From Posidonia oceanica (Eukaryota; Streptophyta; Magnoliopsida; Alismatales; Posidoniaceae), in contig JAZBRS010000020.1 in NCBI GenBank assembly GCA_037176725.1, forward strand, positions 101,512,501 through 101,576,500: 64,000 bases of DNA. The letters are read 5' to 3'. Made by a program: the position numbers and the translations under genes. Shown in pieces: positions 19,153 to 32,300 of this stretch (its first letter is position 1; each line of letters begins with the position of its first letter). The notes under the pieces were generated by a model. The model worked only from the letters and a program-made list of their open reading frames with translations. It did not search any database and was not told where the DNA came from.

Positions 19153-21681
19153 TGTAGACACCCCATTTTGACACCAAGCGGTGTAACGAATTTGGACGAG
19201 CGAGCTCGGGAACTGCGGATCCAACCTTTTCCCCAAAACCCCACCTTTCCACTCAAACTGACCCAATTTGACCTAAAACCAAATCTCATTCCAAAACTAC
19301 CCAAAACCTATCCAAAACAATCCATTTCCCATTTCCCAAACTTAACCTAAGCCTTCCACAAGCCCAAACCCATCTTCAATCTAGCCAGTGAGTTACATGT
19401 CTAGGTGCCACATGAAGAGGCGACTGACTTAGGTGCCACGAGAAGAGGCGACTGAGTTAGGCGCCAGATGATGCGGCGACTCGACTGTAAATCAGTGTGC
19501 AGACCAAGCTTCCCTGCCACCCATCACCTCATCGCAAGCCTTGCCCCTAGGCCTACCGCCTCGACTGCCAAGCACTCTTACAACGGCTCTGCTCCTCCTC
19601 TGCCATCGCCAGAGCTTTGGGTGGAGCACCCAACCCAAACAAAACCAAGAGGCCACCATTTTTGGGAAGAGAGGAGGAAGAAAAGGAAAGAAGGAGGAAC
19701 CCATTTTCAAACTCCGGCAAACTCCTTCTCCTCCTCGGTCGCTTGTCCAAAAGCCAAACCAACCACCCAAGCACCTTCACCTACACTCCAGCAACACACC
19801 AAGCCTTTCAAACCTTTGTTTCGTAGCCCGGATCACTGCAACCACCGAGCTCACTGGCCATCTTCCTTGTCGTCGGCCAACATCCCCAAAAGCTGCATTT
19901 CTACTCCAAACTCCGCGAAACTTCGGGTGTAGCACCGCACGACCTCCACGAGTGCAACCCGAGCATCCCGCGTGCCCGCTGTAGTCTCCACCGCCGCTGC
20001 AGCCACCACACCGGCCACCTCCAGCGAGCTTCGTTGCGAGGCCAAACCACGTGTCCCCGCAGGAAGGTTACCATCCCCCTAGCTTCGTCTTACCTCACGC
20101 ATGCTTCCTAGGTAGTCCTTCTATTTTTTCAGTAGCTTCCCGACCCTCCTTGGCCGTCTTCTCCAACAACTAGAGGACTGCCAGGTTGGTCGCCGGCTCA
20201 GCTGATGACTGACCTGCCCCTCTGCAGTTGCCTACCGATCTTTGGGTCGCCACCCTAGTCAACTCGAATCACCGTTTCCCTTATTTTTGCTTTCATGCGT
20301 AGATGAATGTTTGCTCTACATGCCTGAGTAGTTAGATCGCTTTTTTGCATCTTCGTGAGTCCAAGCTCGGACCGGAAAGAAGGCTGTTTGGGCAGTTTGA
20401 GTTGCATCTTAGCCGCCTGTCTAACAGACGACTGACCTGCAACTCAGGTCAGTCCTTTGGCCGACTTCTAGCCCCGTACCTTGCGACTCACTCACTCAAT
20501 TTCAAGTATGATTGTATGCTTTTGTTCCGCTTTGAGCCATGCTTAGCTCCGTGACGTTTGCTTCTGTTTTTTTTAGCTTTCCTAACTCGTTTCCGACGAC
20601 GAAGTTCGCTGCTCAGAGGACAGTTCGCAGTGGAGGCGCCATGTGAAGCGGCGACCACCATGGTCGCCACCATGACTGGCGACTCACCTACGTTTCCGGT
20701 AGTCCTCCGGCCGACTTTGGGTCGCCATATCCGGCAACCTAGGCCTTTGTTTTGCCATCTATTTGTTTGCATGTCTCCCTCATCATGTCGTCTGTAGGGC
20801 CTTGCCTTTAGATTTCAATTTTGCATCATGTAGCTAGCCCATTTTCGGCCATGAAGGCCATTGTCTGGCGAAGCCATCTGCACTTCTGCAGCCATCCAAA
20901 CCGACGACTAGCTCCAGCGTCTATTGAACAGGCGACTAGCCCCAAAGGAACTCTGACAGGGAACCCCCTATGTCGCCGACCTCAGCAGCGACTCCCTCCG
21001 ATGCCCCGACTACCGGCAACTAACTCTGCAGCTCAGACAGTGGCTGAGCCACTTTGATTGCCGCCTCCCCTTTGATTATTTTGCCCATCTATTTTTAGAC
21101 CTCACTTTTGCATCTTGTTTTCCGCAGCATGTCGCCTTGATCGCATTTCTTGCATGCATTAACCATGCATTATAACATCATAACACATCTAGTAAGTTTA
21201 GGCATTCATAACATTTAGGCATTTAGGCACATTTGGCATTCATAGCCTCCGACATATGCGAGTGAACTAAGCCTAGAAAGACCGATTCTTCGGGCATGTC
21301 GGGGGTGCCTAACACCTTCCCCGCACGTAACAGGAGTCCTTGCCCTGTCTCTTGGCGTGCAATGACCATATTGCCCTTATCCTAGGCACGAGTCACACCA
21401 TTGCATCTCATTGCATATCATTTCATTGCATTGCATTGCATTACATCTTTTGCTTGGCTTTGCCTGTTTATTCACGCATTTCCCCAGTTTTCCTTATCTC
21501 TCGATTTAATAGACACGGTGGCGACTCTGATTTGTCTTATCTTTCCTTTTTTCCCTTTTTTCAGTGTTTTTGAGTCAAGTCTTCCTTCTCGAATACACTC
21601 GCTAATAGTGAACCTAATTCCGATCGATGCACGCAAGCTTTGGCATCGTAGATGGACGATTAGAATTTCGGGATTACAACA
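19153..21681 (+). repeat. 3' LTR of element B
   Basis: Aligned end to end with the 5' copy. The conserved block is at 21,269-21,355, the PBS-like word GGTGGCGACTCTG at about 21,519, and the end is GGATTACAACA. The donor site of the 5' copy is destroyed here. CAAGG follows immediately. Confidence 0.92.
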
Positions 21682-21686
21682 CAAGG
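21682..21686. other. Target-site duplication CAAGG, right copy (element B)
   Basis: Identical to 2,687-2,691. The sequence beyond resumes element A integrase on the minus strand. Confidence 0.93.
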
Positions 21687-22239
21687 ATAAAGCGATGACT
21701 GTTGGAGGTTGCTGGATGTATAGCGCCAACGAGGTCAATCCCCTAGGTGGAGAAAGGCCATGGCGATGACATGCTATGAAGCTGTTGTGGGGGAGCGTGG
21801 ATAATATTTCCATGGATCTGACAATTGTGACATCTACACACAAACTGGAAGCAATCTGCCTTCATGGTTGACCAGAAATAGCCCTGATGCATGATCTTTT
21901 TGGCCAGTAGCACACCGATCATGTGAGGGCCGCAGGTCCCTGCATGGACATGAAGCATTTGTGTCGGCCTCTCTCTTGCCTACGCAGCGTAGGAGCATCT
22001 GGTTGTAGGATCTTTTGTATAGCTGCCCTGCTCCTAACACATACTTCGACGCCAGACATGCTAAAGTCTTTCTATCTGCTGCTGAGGCACCGGGTGGGAG
22101 GCTGCTAGACTCCAGGAAGACCTTAATGTTATGGTACCATGGTAGTTCCTCTGCTGGATCCGCTTCCTCAATGCTCATGCAGTGTGCAGGCTGTTCTACA
22201 CGAGTAACTGATACGTCCACTGCACGATCCTTGGGTATA
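21687..22239 (-). pseudogene. Element A integrase, zinc-binding N-terminus and first part of core
   Basis: In minus-strand order: LASKYVLGAGQLYKRSYNQM, then after a frameshift near 21,960 HAGTCGPHMIG and CRCHNCQIHGN, giving the H-x6-H ... C-x2-C zinc finger of retroviral-type integrases. PWPFST is followed by a TAG exactly where F also has TAG (52,119). The core then begins with the first catalytic Asp (GID in F) and is cut by B at RFILV. The remainder is at 2,691-2,069. The protein is inactive: at least one frameshift, one stop and a 19-kb insertion. Confidence 0.87.
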
Positions 22240-22625
22240 GAGAGCCAAGATGCTTAGGTTGCTAGAGCATCTGCATAGGCGTTCCTGGCTCTATTCATTT
22301 ATGTGAAGCGGATGCTTTCAAATTCTTCTATCAGCTTCAGTAGGTATTCATGGTAAGGCACCAACTTGGGATCCTTGGTCTTCCAATCACCATGAACCTG
22401 GGAGATGACCAGCATGGCATCGCCGTGCACATGTAGTTTCGCACCTTGTGCTCAAGTGCGACTTTCAATCCCAGAATGCAGACCTCATACTCTGCCTCGT
22501 TATTGGTGCAAGGGAATGTCATCTTCCTTGCAAATAGGATTAGCTCTCCCTGTGGCATTGCTAGGACAGCGCCAATGCCTCTACCTCTCCTGTTGACTGC
22601 GCCATTGAAGTACAGATGCCACTAT
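22240..22625 (-). pseudogene. Element A archaeal-type RNase H (second RNase H of Tat elements)
   Basis: The domain opens with HLYFNGAVNRRGRGIGAVLA, continues MTFPCTNNEAEYEVCILGLK and HGDAMLVISQV, and ends AYADALATLAS. In F the opening reads YFDG, so the first catalytic Asp is Asn here. The Glu (NEAEYE) and the GDA and ADA aspartates remain. A frameshift near 22,430 splits the domain. This second RNase H, after the ordinary one, is a hallmark of the plant Tat clade. It would remove RNA from RNA/DNA hybrids during reverse transcription. Confidence 0.85.
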
Positions 22626-24108
22626 AGTTTGTCTTTAGGATCCTTCTGCTCGGAATCCTCCATGGAGAATATGATGTCCTCATCAGGGAACTGTGTCTGC
22701 AACAGCTGTATTCAAGCAGTGGGAAGTGAGCCAAATGATCTGCCATGGCCTACCCCTTCATGGATTTCTACGTGACGAAGGTGATGTCATACTGAGACAG
22801 TAACACCTACCACTTGACACATCTGCCTACCATAACTGGCTTCTGGAAGAGGAACTTGATAGGGTCATGCCGACATAGGAGCTGAACTGGGTACGCCATC
22901 ATGTAGTGCCTTAGCTTCTGTGCAGCCCAGACAAGGGATAGGCAGGTTTTCTCTATAGTGCTATACCTGGCTTCGCTATCATTGAATTTCTTGCTCAGGT
23001 AAGAAATGGTACACTCCTTTCTACCCGATTCATCATGTTGGCCCAAGACTGCGCCCATGGAATGCTGCATGGTAGAAAGGTAGAGAATCAAAGGTCTCCT
23101 TGGCATGGGAGGAACCAAAACAGGAGGCTTGATCAGGAGCTGCTTGATTTTGTCAAATGCAGCTTGGCACTCCTCGCTCCAGTTGATCTGTGCGTTCTTC
23201 CTTAGGAGCTTGAATATCGATTCGCAAATGGGCATGAGTTGTGCAATGAACCGACAGATCTATTGCAACCGTCCCAACAGGCCTCGGACCTCCTTCTCGG
23301 TCCTGGGGGGTGGCATTTCCACTATGGCTCTCGCCTTGCTCAGGTCTACCTCAATGCCCCTTTGGCTGACAATGTATCCCAAGAGCTTCCCGGATGATAC
23401 GCCAAATACGCACTTGTTGGGGTTGAGGTGGAGCTTGTACTTCCTCAAGTGATCGAAGAGCTTCTTGAGGCTGGCAAGGTGATCCTTGAGCACTCTAGAC
23501 TTAGCAATCATGTCATCCACGTAGACCTCGACTTCTTGGTGCATGAGGTCGTGGAACAGTGCTATCATTGCCCTCTGATAGGTTGTGCCAGCGTTTTTGA
23601 GCCCAAATGGCATAACTTGATAGTAGAAGACTCCCTAGGGAGTGATAAAGGATGTCTTTTCCATATCTTCTTCTGCCATTCTGATATGCTTATAGCCGAA
23701 GAAGCCGTCCATAAAAGAGAGCATTTTGTGCCCCACGGTGTTGTCGACTAGGACGTCAATGTGTGGCTATGGGAAATCATCCTTGGGACTCGCCTTGTTC
23801 AGGTCCCTATAGTCGATGCACATGCAGACTCAGCCATCCTTCTTGGGCACTGGCACAACATTTGTAAGCCATTCTAGGTAGAGGACGACCTTGAAAAGAC
23901 TGACATTGTGCTACTTCATGATTTCCTCTTTAATCTTGAGCAGCCACTGTGGTCGCCATCTCTTTAACTTCTGCTTTACTGGCTTGGCATCTCGCTTCAG
24001 CGGCAAGTTGTGCACCACTATCTCGACGTCGAGGCCGACCATGCCATCATAACTCTAGGCAAAGACGTCTACGTATTCCCTGAGGAATGCAATGAACTCT
24101 GCTCTAGC
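22626..24108 (-). pseudogene. Element A reverse transcriptase and first RNase H
   Basis: RT fingers/palm are poorly kept before 23,760. The palm then reads MPFGLKNAGTTYQRAM, EVEVYVDDMIAKSRV (YVDD codons at 23,523-23,512), LNPNKCVFGVSSGKLLGYIV and GLLGRLQ. RNase H 1 follows: PLILYLSTMQHSMGAVLGQH, ISYLSKKF, YSTIEKTCLSLVWAAQKLR. Several stops interrupt it (for example after GLLGRLQ, and near 23,630 and 23,760). Collinear with F 53,160-54,490. It would copy element RNA to DNA. Confidence 0.88.
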
Positions 24109-26129
24109 CTAGGGCGATAGTTGGGCACTGATGCAGACCTCTTTAACATCCTCCGCTGTGCCAATGTTGACAACCTCTGTCTCTTCTTTGACGTGGAGGT
24201 TAGGGCCTTCTAGATCATCGTCGTAAGGCTGGAACTCAGGTGATGGTTCATCATTCTCATCTACGCTTGTGTCGTCCTCTTCTCCATAGGCTATAAGCTC
24301 AGAGAGGATCTCCTTTTCAAATGTTGGATCTGTAATGTCGAAGGAGTGAATGTGTTCTGCCTCTTGGCCCTCATGGCGCTTCAGAATGGTCACGCTCACC
24401 CAAGTATTTCTGTATCCTTGGTGGGTGACCTCTGCTTGGGTAGCCTCTGCTTCTGTCGACTGGCCTGACTGTTCTACCTGTGCTGCTGTTACTGCCAGTG
24501 CTAGGGCTGTTGCTGTCTTTGCTGGCACTACTGCCACTGTTGTTGTCCCCTCCTCCGCATTTCCTGATGAACTTGCAGGGGGTATGTCAGACTGGAAGCT
24601 GTCCTTTGGGTGACTGATCTATGTATTGTCGCCTGCTGCACTGCCTGAGCGGGGCATGTGCTGTAGGAACCATCTAGACCCACCTCTTGGCTGCGGAGTA
24701 ATCAACTCGTCTGGTCTAGTGGGTGCAGTTGCTGACTCTTCTTCTATGACCATGATAGCAAGATGGTCTTTCTGCGGGGAGAGATCCATGACTATGGCTT
24801 TCCCTTTCTTCACCGCCTGCTGCTCCGCGGCATCCTCTACTAATGCTGTCACTTGTTCTTGGAATAATAGTTCCAAGTCTTCGAGCATGTTATCTACCAG
24901 GGCCCCTACAGCCGCTCCCTCCTCGTCATTTGAGGGTGAGTCGACATAGTAGGCACTGAAGGTCTCTTCAAGCTCTTGCTCGGTTACTCCCTCGCCAGCA
25001 TGGTCGCCTCTGGCCATTAGCTATACCGCTGCCTGGAGTGTCTGCTCTGCTGTTGGCTGGCTAGCTGACTACTCTTCTGGTGCGGCTGATCGTGGGCAGT
25101 GGCGATCAGGGATGCAAACAGGCTGGCCAGTGATGCAACTGGCAAGTAAGCTGACAGGGTTACTGTTGTGGCTGGAAGGGAGGCAAAAGTGCCCCTCAAG
25201 AGGGCCGATGACTGGATGGCTGTGCCGGCTGACAATACGGCTGCATCTGGTGGTGATGGTTGTTGCGTGGCCAGAGACACCATGGGGGCCCACCACAAGG
25301 CTCAATCTGCAGAGGCAGGTGGACACATGGCTGACGGAGCCACCTGCGTTGCTGGTGATGTGGCTGCTGGAGTGGGCTGAGTCGCAGAGCTAGCTGACTG
25401 AACTACCAGAAAAGGTGACAGCTATGCTAATGCAACTGCAGCCACGGGTGGATTGGCGAACAGTGCTTGAGGATGTGCTCCTGACTCTGGAGCTACTGCT
25501 GTGGCTGTCGATGGTGCTGGTGAAACTACAGAGGAGGGGGAGACTGTTAATTCTGACACAGAGCCTGTTGATTCTGCTGTCGTATCAATAGAGAGGAGGG
25601 CCAGACTGACTGACTGGGATGCTGCTGAGCTGATCTGGACTCCTCTATCGGTTTGAACTGTTTCAACTGTGATGGGCTACTCCTCATCTGAGTAGTAGTC
25701 CTCAATACAGACCCACTCCTCTATCGGCAGTGGGGGATTCTAACACAGTGCTTGCTAGGCTGCTGCTTGGCTTGTATTTGGGCCAAGGACACCTGCACTG
25801 TTAAAGTTAGTGAGGTCCCAAGGGATCACGATCTTTCGATTCCTCGAGTGCAGGCGCTCACCATCGCGGGGCTGCCAATCGTATCCCAGACCTTCAAAAT
25901 CTCTTCATTCCTCAGCCACGATTGGCTCGGCGATCCCCTAGCCGTACCGCCCGAGTGGAGTTCCCTTCACATAGCCCCACCTGCCACAGAGGTTCTCGAC
26001 TATCTAAAAAGGGTTGCTGTGAATGGCCAGAGAGCTCACATGTTCAAGATCAGGGATATAGTTAACCGGCTCAAACCGATTAACAAGGTACAAAGTGTCG
26101 GTCATCTGGGGGTCAAATAGGACAGTCTG
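24109..26129 (-). pseudogene. Element A protease-RT linker region
   Basis: This is acidic and Ala/Thr/Ser-rich sequence with no catalytic motif (for example LEETFSAYYVDSPSNDEEG and FDITDPTFEKEILSELIAYG), collinear with F 54,490-56,233. Frames change several times. In Ogre elements an intron is known between the pro and rt parts of the polyprotein; the shifting frames here may include such an intron, but no splice site could be fixed by eye. Confidence 0.65.
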
Positions 26130-26582
26130 CTAGGATACAAAAGAGACCACCTCGACCCGATCCTTATTGAAGTTTTCCAGCATGACAACGATAACATCGT
26201 CGCCCCAGCGAAACTTGATCATGTAGTGGAGGGTCGAGGGGATCACTTGATGCTTGTGCAACCAAGGGCGCCCAAGCAGGAGGTTGAAAGTGGGTTCCAA
26301 GTCGATAATGTAGAATTCCACATTGAATACGACTGGGCCAATAGTAAGGGGAATAATTAGAATCCCTAGAGAGTCATGGTGTGTATTGTCAAAAGCTGTC
26401 ATTCCCTTTACAGCTGGCATGATGTCCACGGCTCTGAATCTGAGTTTCACTGTTGTGCGCAATGGGCAGACGTTAAGGCCTAAACCATTATCAACCAGTA
26501 AAAGGGGAATGCAGAAGTTTTTAAATTGCATCGTGACGAAGAGGGGTTGGTTGTGATTGATTCCCGCCGGAGGCAGCATCAC
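26130..26582 (-). pseudogene. Element A aspartic protease
   Basis: An open stretch of 150 codons reads HNQPLFVTMQFKNFCIPLLL, then VDNGLGLNVCP, TAFDNTHHDSLGILIIPL and FNLLLGRPWLHKHQVIPSTL. VDNG is the Ogre-type active-site form of the usual D(S/T)G; F has VDNGSGLNV, so the residue after G is Ser in F and Leu here. The flap and LLGRPWLH segment are kept. It would cut the Gag-Pol polyprotein. The domain itself lacks stops, although the flanking frames are broken. Confidence 0.85.
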
Positions 26583-27282
26583 TTAAGAAGGAGATGACCT
26601 GGGGCTCTGCGATCATTCCCACCATATTCTCAAGAGTTGCAGGCTCAATAGTCAGGGACACATGTGCGGCTTGGAACACATGGAGGAAAGCCTCACGGTG
26701 TTCCGAAGATGTGTGGATGAGGTCCCAAATGGAGATGTTAGCCTTGATTTTTTTCAGCTGGACCGTAATATCAACTGAAGGCTGGTCTTTTTTAGTGGTA
26801 GAGGGAGTGGCTTTAGTAGTGGGTTCTACTGAGGCAGGGCCAAAGGGCCGGTTTGTTGGTGGAGTGGGCTCTAGGCGGCTAGGCCTAGCTATTGGTGTTG
26901 TAGGCTGGTAGACCCTCCCTGACCATGTGACTTCCGTGCACATTTCTACGGCGTAGTCGTATGGTACACGATGGGTGTCCCTGGTCAGGTTGACGACCAA
27001 GGGAGCATGAGCTGCGAGCTCAAGAGGGACCGCCAGGGTGTTGGCTGGTTGGTAAGGGGATTGGGGATACTACTGGAAAGGCCGTGAAGGTTCTGGTTGG
27101 GACCTAGCTAGTAGACTAATTGGTGGTTGAACTCAAGCGTGAGCTGCGAGCTCAAGAGGGGGTGCTAGGACGTTGGCTGCATGGTGGAGGAATTGGAGAG
27201 GCTGTTGGGAAGGCTGTGGGGATTCTGGTTGGGGCCCAGTCAGTAGGTGGACAGGGGGTTGAGCCTACGGTTGCGTGGTGGG
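26583..27282 (-). pseudogene. Element A gag-protease linker
   Basis: Minus frame 27,000-26,521 encodes VVNLTRDTHRVPYDYAVEMC and a Pro/Thr-rich stretch, then TVQLKKIKANISIWDLI and ISFLSD just before protease, collinear with F 56,696-57,186. No enzymatic motif. Confidence 0.7.
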
Positions 27283-29378
27283 CTACGTGGCAGAGCGCTC
27301 CCGCCTGGAGTCCAGTCGGATCATATGGATCCCCGACTTGGAATCGGCAAGTGCCGCAAGATAAAGAGAAGAAAAGAGAGGCTCAGAAACATCTTGAATA
27401 AGATCAGAAGGGTCCGCTATGGACATAGCGGACCCAAAAGGGAAGACAGAATGTACACCTAAGGTCCCCGCACCTCCCAGGTCAGAATGCTCTGGTAGAG
27501 GCTGGTGGACGATGCTAGGATGGGAGGGCGCTAATCCTAATGCTGGTGAGGATACTGATAGAGGTGTAGAAGTGGGTGATACCTCCTGCGTGTTGATGGC
27601 GATGATCTTTCGGTCGATCAAGTCCTGGATAGCTCCCCGCAGAGTGAAACAACTATCCGTCGAGTGCCCTATGACTCGATAGAAGTTGTAGAAAAGATTC
27701 ACTTTGTACCAATGTGGTAGCGGTTCTGGCAGTGGGCGAATCTCGGGGAGCCTGAGGAGCGATACTACCTTAGGGAGGACGGCACTTAGCAGCTCCAATA
27801 GTGGAGTGTAGCGACGCTGGGGCCGTCTCAACCCTTGGTATTGCCTTTACTGGACCGATGCAGCAGGGTAGACCGGTCGAGCGGTGGTTGTGATCTGTGG
27901 AGTAGGGGGTGCCCTAGGTGCTGGTGCGTATAATACCTGATTCTGGCCAGGCTGAGCCACCACATGAATGGGCACGACAGGGGAGTTAACGTATGCAACA
28001 TTAGTTCTCGGAGTATCCCTTCTCCTGGAATGGTTGTTGTTACTGCCGTTGTTGTTGCTGGTGTTGCTGCTGCTGCCGTTGTTGCTGTTGTTGGAGGTGG
28101 TGGCTTGCTTGGCAAATGCGGAGAGTGCTGGGAAGTTGCCACTCCACAGCGAACTCTCCACACGAGTGTCAGCTCGAATCAGGGATGCAAATGTTGTGAC
28201 TGGCTGGATGCTAAGCGGAGCCCCAGTGGATGGCTGTGCACCTCGAATAACGATCTCGATAGACTCCTCATCAGAGAGCCTATCGCGAACTTATAAGGCG
28301 AGGGCGCGCCAAAGGCCGACGTACTCCCTGAACGGCTCGTTGGGCTTTTGCTTGGTGGTGACAAGGTTCTCACGCTTAGGGACCAGGTTCAGGTTGAAGG
28401 AGTATTGTTCCAGGAACGCCTGACTAAGGTCGTTCCAAGTCTTAATGGTGGCCATGTCAATGGATGTAAACCACTTGAGGGCCGGGCCAGTCAGTCTCTT
28501 CTGGAATAGGCAGATAAGCAACCTCTCGTCAGCCTGAAGCTGAGCGAGATCTCCACAGTACGCCCTCAGATGAGAAATAAGGTAGCCTCTACCATTATAC
28601 TTGTCAAAATCCGGGATATGGAATTTCGGTGGGAGCACCGCCTCTGGGAAATAGCAGAGGTCCCGGAATTGGTAGGACTGGTGATCACCGCCTTGCACTT
28701 GACGAAGCGCTTTCTCTAGATCGCCCATCCTGGTGAGGAGGGCATCTGGAGTAGCTGCCGTTGGTGATGGTGCAGCTGGGGTGGGGGCCACATACGCTGA
28801 TTCGATCGCACCTAAGTGCTCCTTCGGATCAACCATCACATCACCTAGTTATGCGACGTGAGGACTGGCATATCCATGTGTGGGTGCAGTGCGTGCAGTG
28901 GGTGGTGGTATGCATGTAGGGGTAGGAACTTGCTGATGCACAGGGTAGGGGTAGGCCCAATGCTGTGCAGTGGGCGACGTAGAGTGTGGGAACAATAGCT
29001 GCTGCACTGTCACGGTGCCAGGCAGCAGGCTAGAGGGGTACTGCGCTCCAACCAACCCGAGGGCTGGCCACCAAGTGGTGGAGGTGCATGCTGTGCAGTG
29101 AAAGGTGTAAATGCAGAAGGCAGCGGCTGCACCCCCATCACCGGAGCAGTGAGTAGCTGAGGCGACGACCAGGGCAGAGGCACAGCAGGGAAAGCATGGA
29201 ATGTAGGAGCAGGGTGCAAAGGAACCTCAGGAGTAGAGGGAACCAAAGGGTGGCGAGCAGATAAAGCCATGCCCTAGAATGCCTGGGCAAGCTCCATCAG
29301 ACGCTGGTACTGCACTTTAGGAGGCCCGTCAGTGGGAATGCTTAAGTGCAATACCAGCGAGGGATCAGATCCAAGAGG
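27283..29378 (-). pseudogene. gag: Element A gag, main part
   Basis: The capsid-like gag domain (28,839-28,291) is open for 182 codons: FRDLCYFPEAVLPPKFHIPD, LKWFTSIDMATIKTWNDLSQ, FNLNLVPKRENLVTTKQ, EYVGLWRALA. Downstream, Asn/Ser-rich sequence and the zinc-knuckle region follow (27,831-27,283), but the knuckle has lost Cys and His (FYNFYRVIGHSTDSC). A TAG replaces the Gln of QxFQGM near 29,275, as in F. The N-terminus lies beyond solo LTR D at 33,622-33,295. Of the three gag copies here, A keeps the best capsid domain. Confidence 0.9.
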
Positions 29379-29383
29379 TTAGG
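29379..29383. other. Target-site duplication TTAGG, left copy (solo LTR D)
   Basis: TTAGG precedes TGTCACGACC. TAAGG follows TGTTACA at 33,290. One mismatch in five. Joining the flanks restores gag sequence collinear with F at 59,360. Confidence 0.8.
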
Positions 29384-32300
29384 TGTCACGACCCCAATCG
29401 CAACAGTAAAGAAACCAAGCCCAACAAAAATTTAAAACATAATTAACTATTACATCAACTGCTAACTACTGGGCTAAACAACAAAATCTATGCGAGGAAC
29501 CTGCAGTTGACAGCTACGTGACTCCCACTATATGCTCTATGACTCCAAACTAGCTAACCATCTGCACCTGCAACTCAAAACCACACAAAGCAGATGTGAG
29601 TGACTAGAAATCGTCACCCAACACACACCTCGCAAAAATCACACGAGAAACCAACATAAAAACCAGAATACAGCACAACCGATCAAAATCTCAAATCTGG
29701 GTCCACAATGAACACTATAATCAATTAAAACACCTTCCCCAAAGTCAATATGCTAAAATCAGGAAAGACAAGTGTTTACAAATCATTTTCACAAACCACG
29801 GCCCACCGGCCCAAAACCTCAACACAACTCAAAAACCTCCAACCTCTCAGGCTAGGAAAACACTCAGCCCACTGGCCAAAACAAGGCAGAAATACCTCGT
29901 AAACAAATCCTCAATCAATACAACAGCCCATAGGCCCAAAACTCAAACCAAAACCACACGCCGTAAATAGGCAGAAAGCATTAGGCCCAATATGGCCCAA
30001 AACTCAGCAAGACCTCACGAAGCCCAAAATCAGGCAAAGTTCTAGCCCTAATACTGCCAGTAACAACCAAACACAGCCCCGCGAGCACAAAACCACAACT
30101 AATCGTGTTGCCTAGTGCCAAGCAATCAACCTAGCCTCAAGCAGTAGCCAGGGACTCACCCCTGCAACTCACTGCACTACCACGAACACCCACCCTATGG
30201 AGGAGCGTGTCCGTCCCGGCATCTCACCACTAGAGACGCCTCAAAAGCGATCCCCACCTGGGAAAGCTACTTACCCCAACTGGGCGAGCTGTCCACAATC
30301 AGGACAAACCACAGGGCACGCCTAATATACGGTGACCTCAGCTCAGTGCTCCGAACCACTAGAGGCTCCTCACCTCAAGGCTCAGCCAGCACCCAAAACC
30401 AGGCGAGTCTCGGTGCCCGTAACGACTAGGGTATCACGCCGAGCTACGCAGGAGTATCATACCTCCCGAGTCCAGTGCTACGATACCGCTAGGTGCGGTC
30501 GGCACCCCGATCCCCAAAATCTCAGCCCAAGCGAGGTGTGCAACACACCAGGAATGCCATCGCATCCCCGGGTCCAGCCAACACAACTCCCAGGTTTCGG
30601 CCACGAAAAACCTCGGCAAAATCATTTGCAAACCATCCATGTTTTTCCTCAAAAATTTATTTGAAAACATTTATTAAAATCATGGGCTAAAGCACAATAT
30701 GTCCCAAAACCAACAATAAAAACAACATCAGAAAATAAGCCCGGGAAAGCAACCCAGACCAAAATCGGTAAACCGAAATCCCATCAATCAACCAAAAATC
30801 CCTGATTCGGTAGACCAGAAATAACCAGTCGACTGGTCAGGCCCAGAAGTCAGCAGACCGACATCCCATCGGTCGACCGAAAACCCCTGATTCGGTACAC
30901 TAGAAATAATCGGTCAACTGATCAAGCCTAGAAAATGGCAGATCGACTGATTTCGGTCGACCATTCAGGAGTGCAGAAAAGGACGTTCGACATACTGGTC
31001 AAAATCGATGTGCCGAACTAGACCAGGACTGAAAACTCATAAAACCCACTTAAATCCCAAAATACCTGCATAAAACTCTAAATCTAGCATACCATATACA
31101 GAAATCTTCAGAATTAATAAGGAATGCAACCATACACGCATTATGGCATTCCGAAGCATACAATTCACAAAAACATCGGAAAACCCACATTCAAGTCATC
31201 TTCGCCCAAAAATCCCAAACACTAGCAAATCCATGCCAAACCAAGCATGTAGTATATGAAAATGAGCGTTTCCGCTCAAGCAACACAACCATACCACATT
31301 CACTTCAATCTGAGGCATAAAACACCGGAAATCACCGGAAACTACAATATAGGCATTTAAGCTACTCGGATCATAAATCTGGCCAAAAACTACATAAAAT
31401 CCTAAAAATTGCTAAACCACTTTCATAGTATCCAAAACATGGCAAGGAACACATGCATATAATTTTCCAAACAATTTAGAGGGAGAGGGCGAGATGTGTA
31501 CCTATTGGTCGGGGCACCCACGGCCAACTCCGGTGATCTCGCACAACTCCAGCGATCTGCGGCTGCACCAAGCTCCACGTGCCACCCATGAGCTCGCCAC
31601 TCCACCGGGACGAACGCCAGAGCTCGCCACCGCCGGACCCAAAATCAAGTGAGTCCCAGTGACCGTAACGACTAGGGTATCACGCCCAACTACACAGGAG
31701 TATCATACCTCCCGAGTCTGCTGCTACGATACCGCTAGGTACAGTCGACACCCCGACCCCCAAAACCTCAGCCCAGGCAAGGTGTGCAACACACTAGGAA
31801 TGCCGTCGCATCCCCGGGTCCAACCAACACAACTCCTAGGTTTCAGCCACGAAAAGCCTCAGCAAAATCATTTGCAAACCATCCATGTTTTTCCTCAAAA
31901 ATCTCTTTGAAAACATTTATTAAAATCATGGACTAAAGCACAATATGCCCCAAAACCAGCAATAAAAACAACATCAGAAAATAAGCCTGGGAAAGCAACC
32001 CAGACCAAAATCGGTAAACCGAAATCCCATCGGTCAACCGAAAATCCCTGATTCGGTAGACCAGAAATAACTGGTCGACAGGTCAGGCCCAGAAATCAGT
32101 AGACTAACCGATTTCAGTGGACTGAATTCAGGTTCAAGTGTGCAGAAAAGAAGGACATTCGGCATACTAGTCAAAATCGATGTGTCGAACTAGACCAAGA
32201 CTGAAAACTCATAAAACCCACTTAAATCCCAAAACACTTGCATAAAACTCTAAATCTAGCATGCCAAATACCGAAATCTCCGAAATTCAATAAGGAATGC

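Larger units (their letters stand above)
2692..21681 (+). mobile_element. Element B: 18,990-bp gag-only (non-autonomous) Ogre/Tat-type LTR retrotransposon
   Basis: Direct LTRs of 2,471 and 2,529 bp (2,692-5,162; 19,153-21,681), both TG...CA, flank an interior with a PBS at 5,163, a leader, a degenerate gag (6,425-8,600) and a PPT at 19,140-19,152. A perfect 5-bp duplication CAAGG surrounds it, so this is one insertion event. No protease, RT, RNase H or integrase can be read in the 10 kb after gag. The leader, gag and last 160 bp match element F (F copy at 40,379-40,540 on the minus strand), so B is a deleted relative that would depend on F-type pol supplied in trans. This fits the gag-only (TR-GAG or LARD-like) classes known in plants. 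LTR-C (10,836-16,866) was later inserted inside it. The two LTRs differ at several percent of sites in the first 150 bp compared by eye, so the insertion is not recent. Confidence 0.9.
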
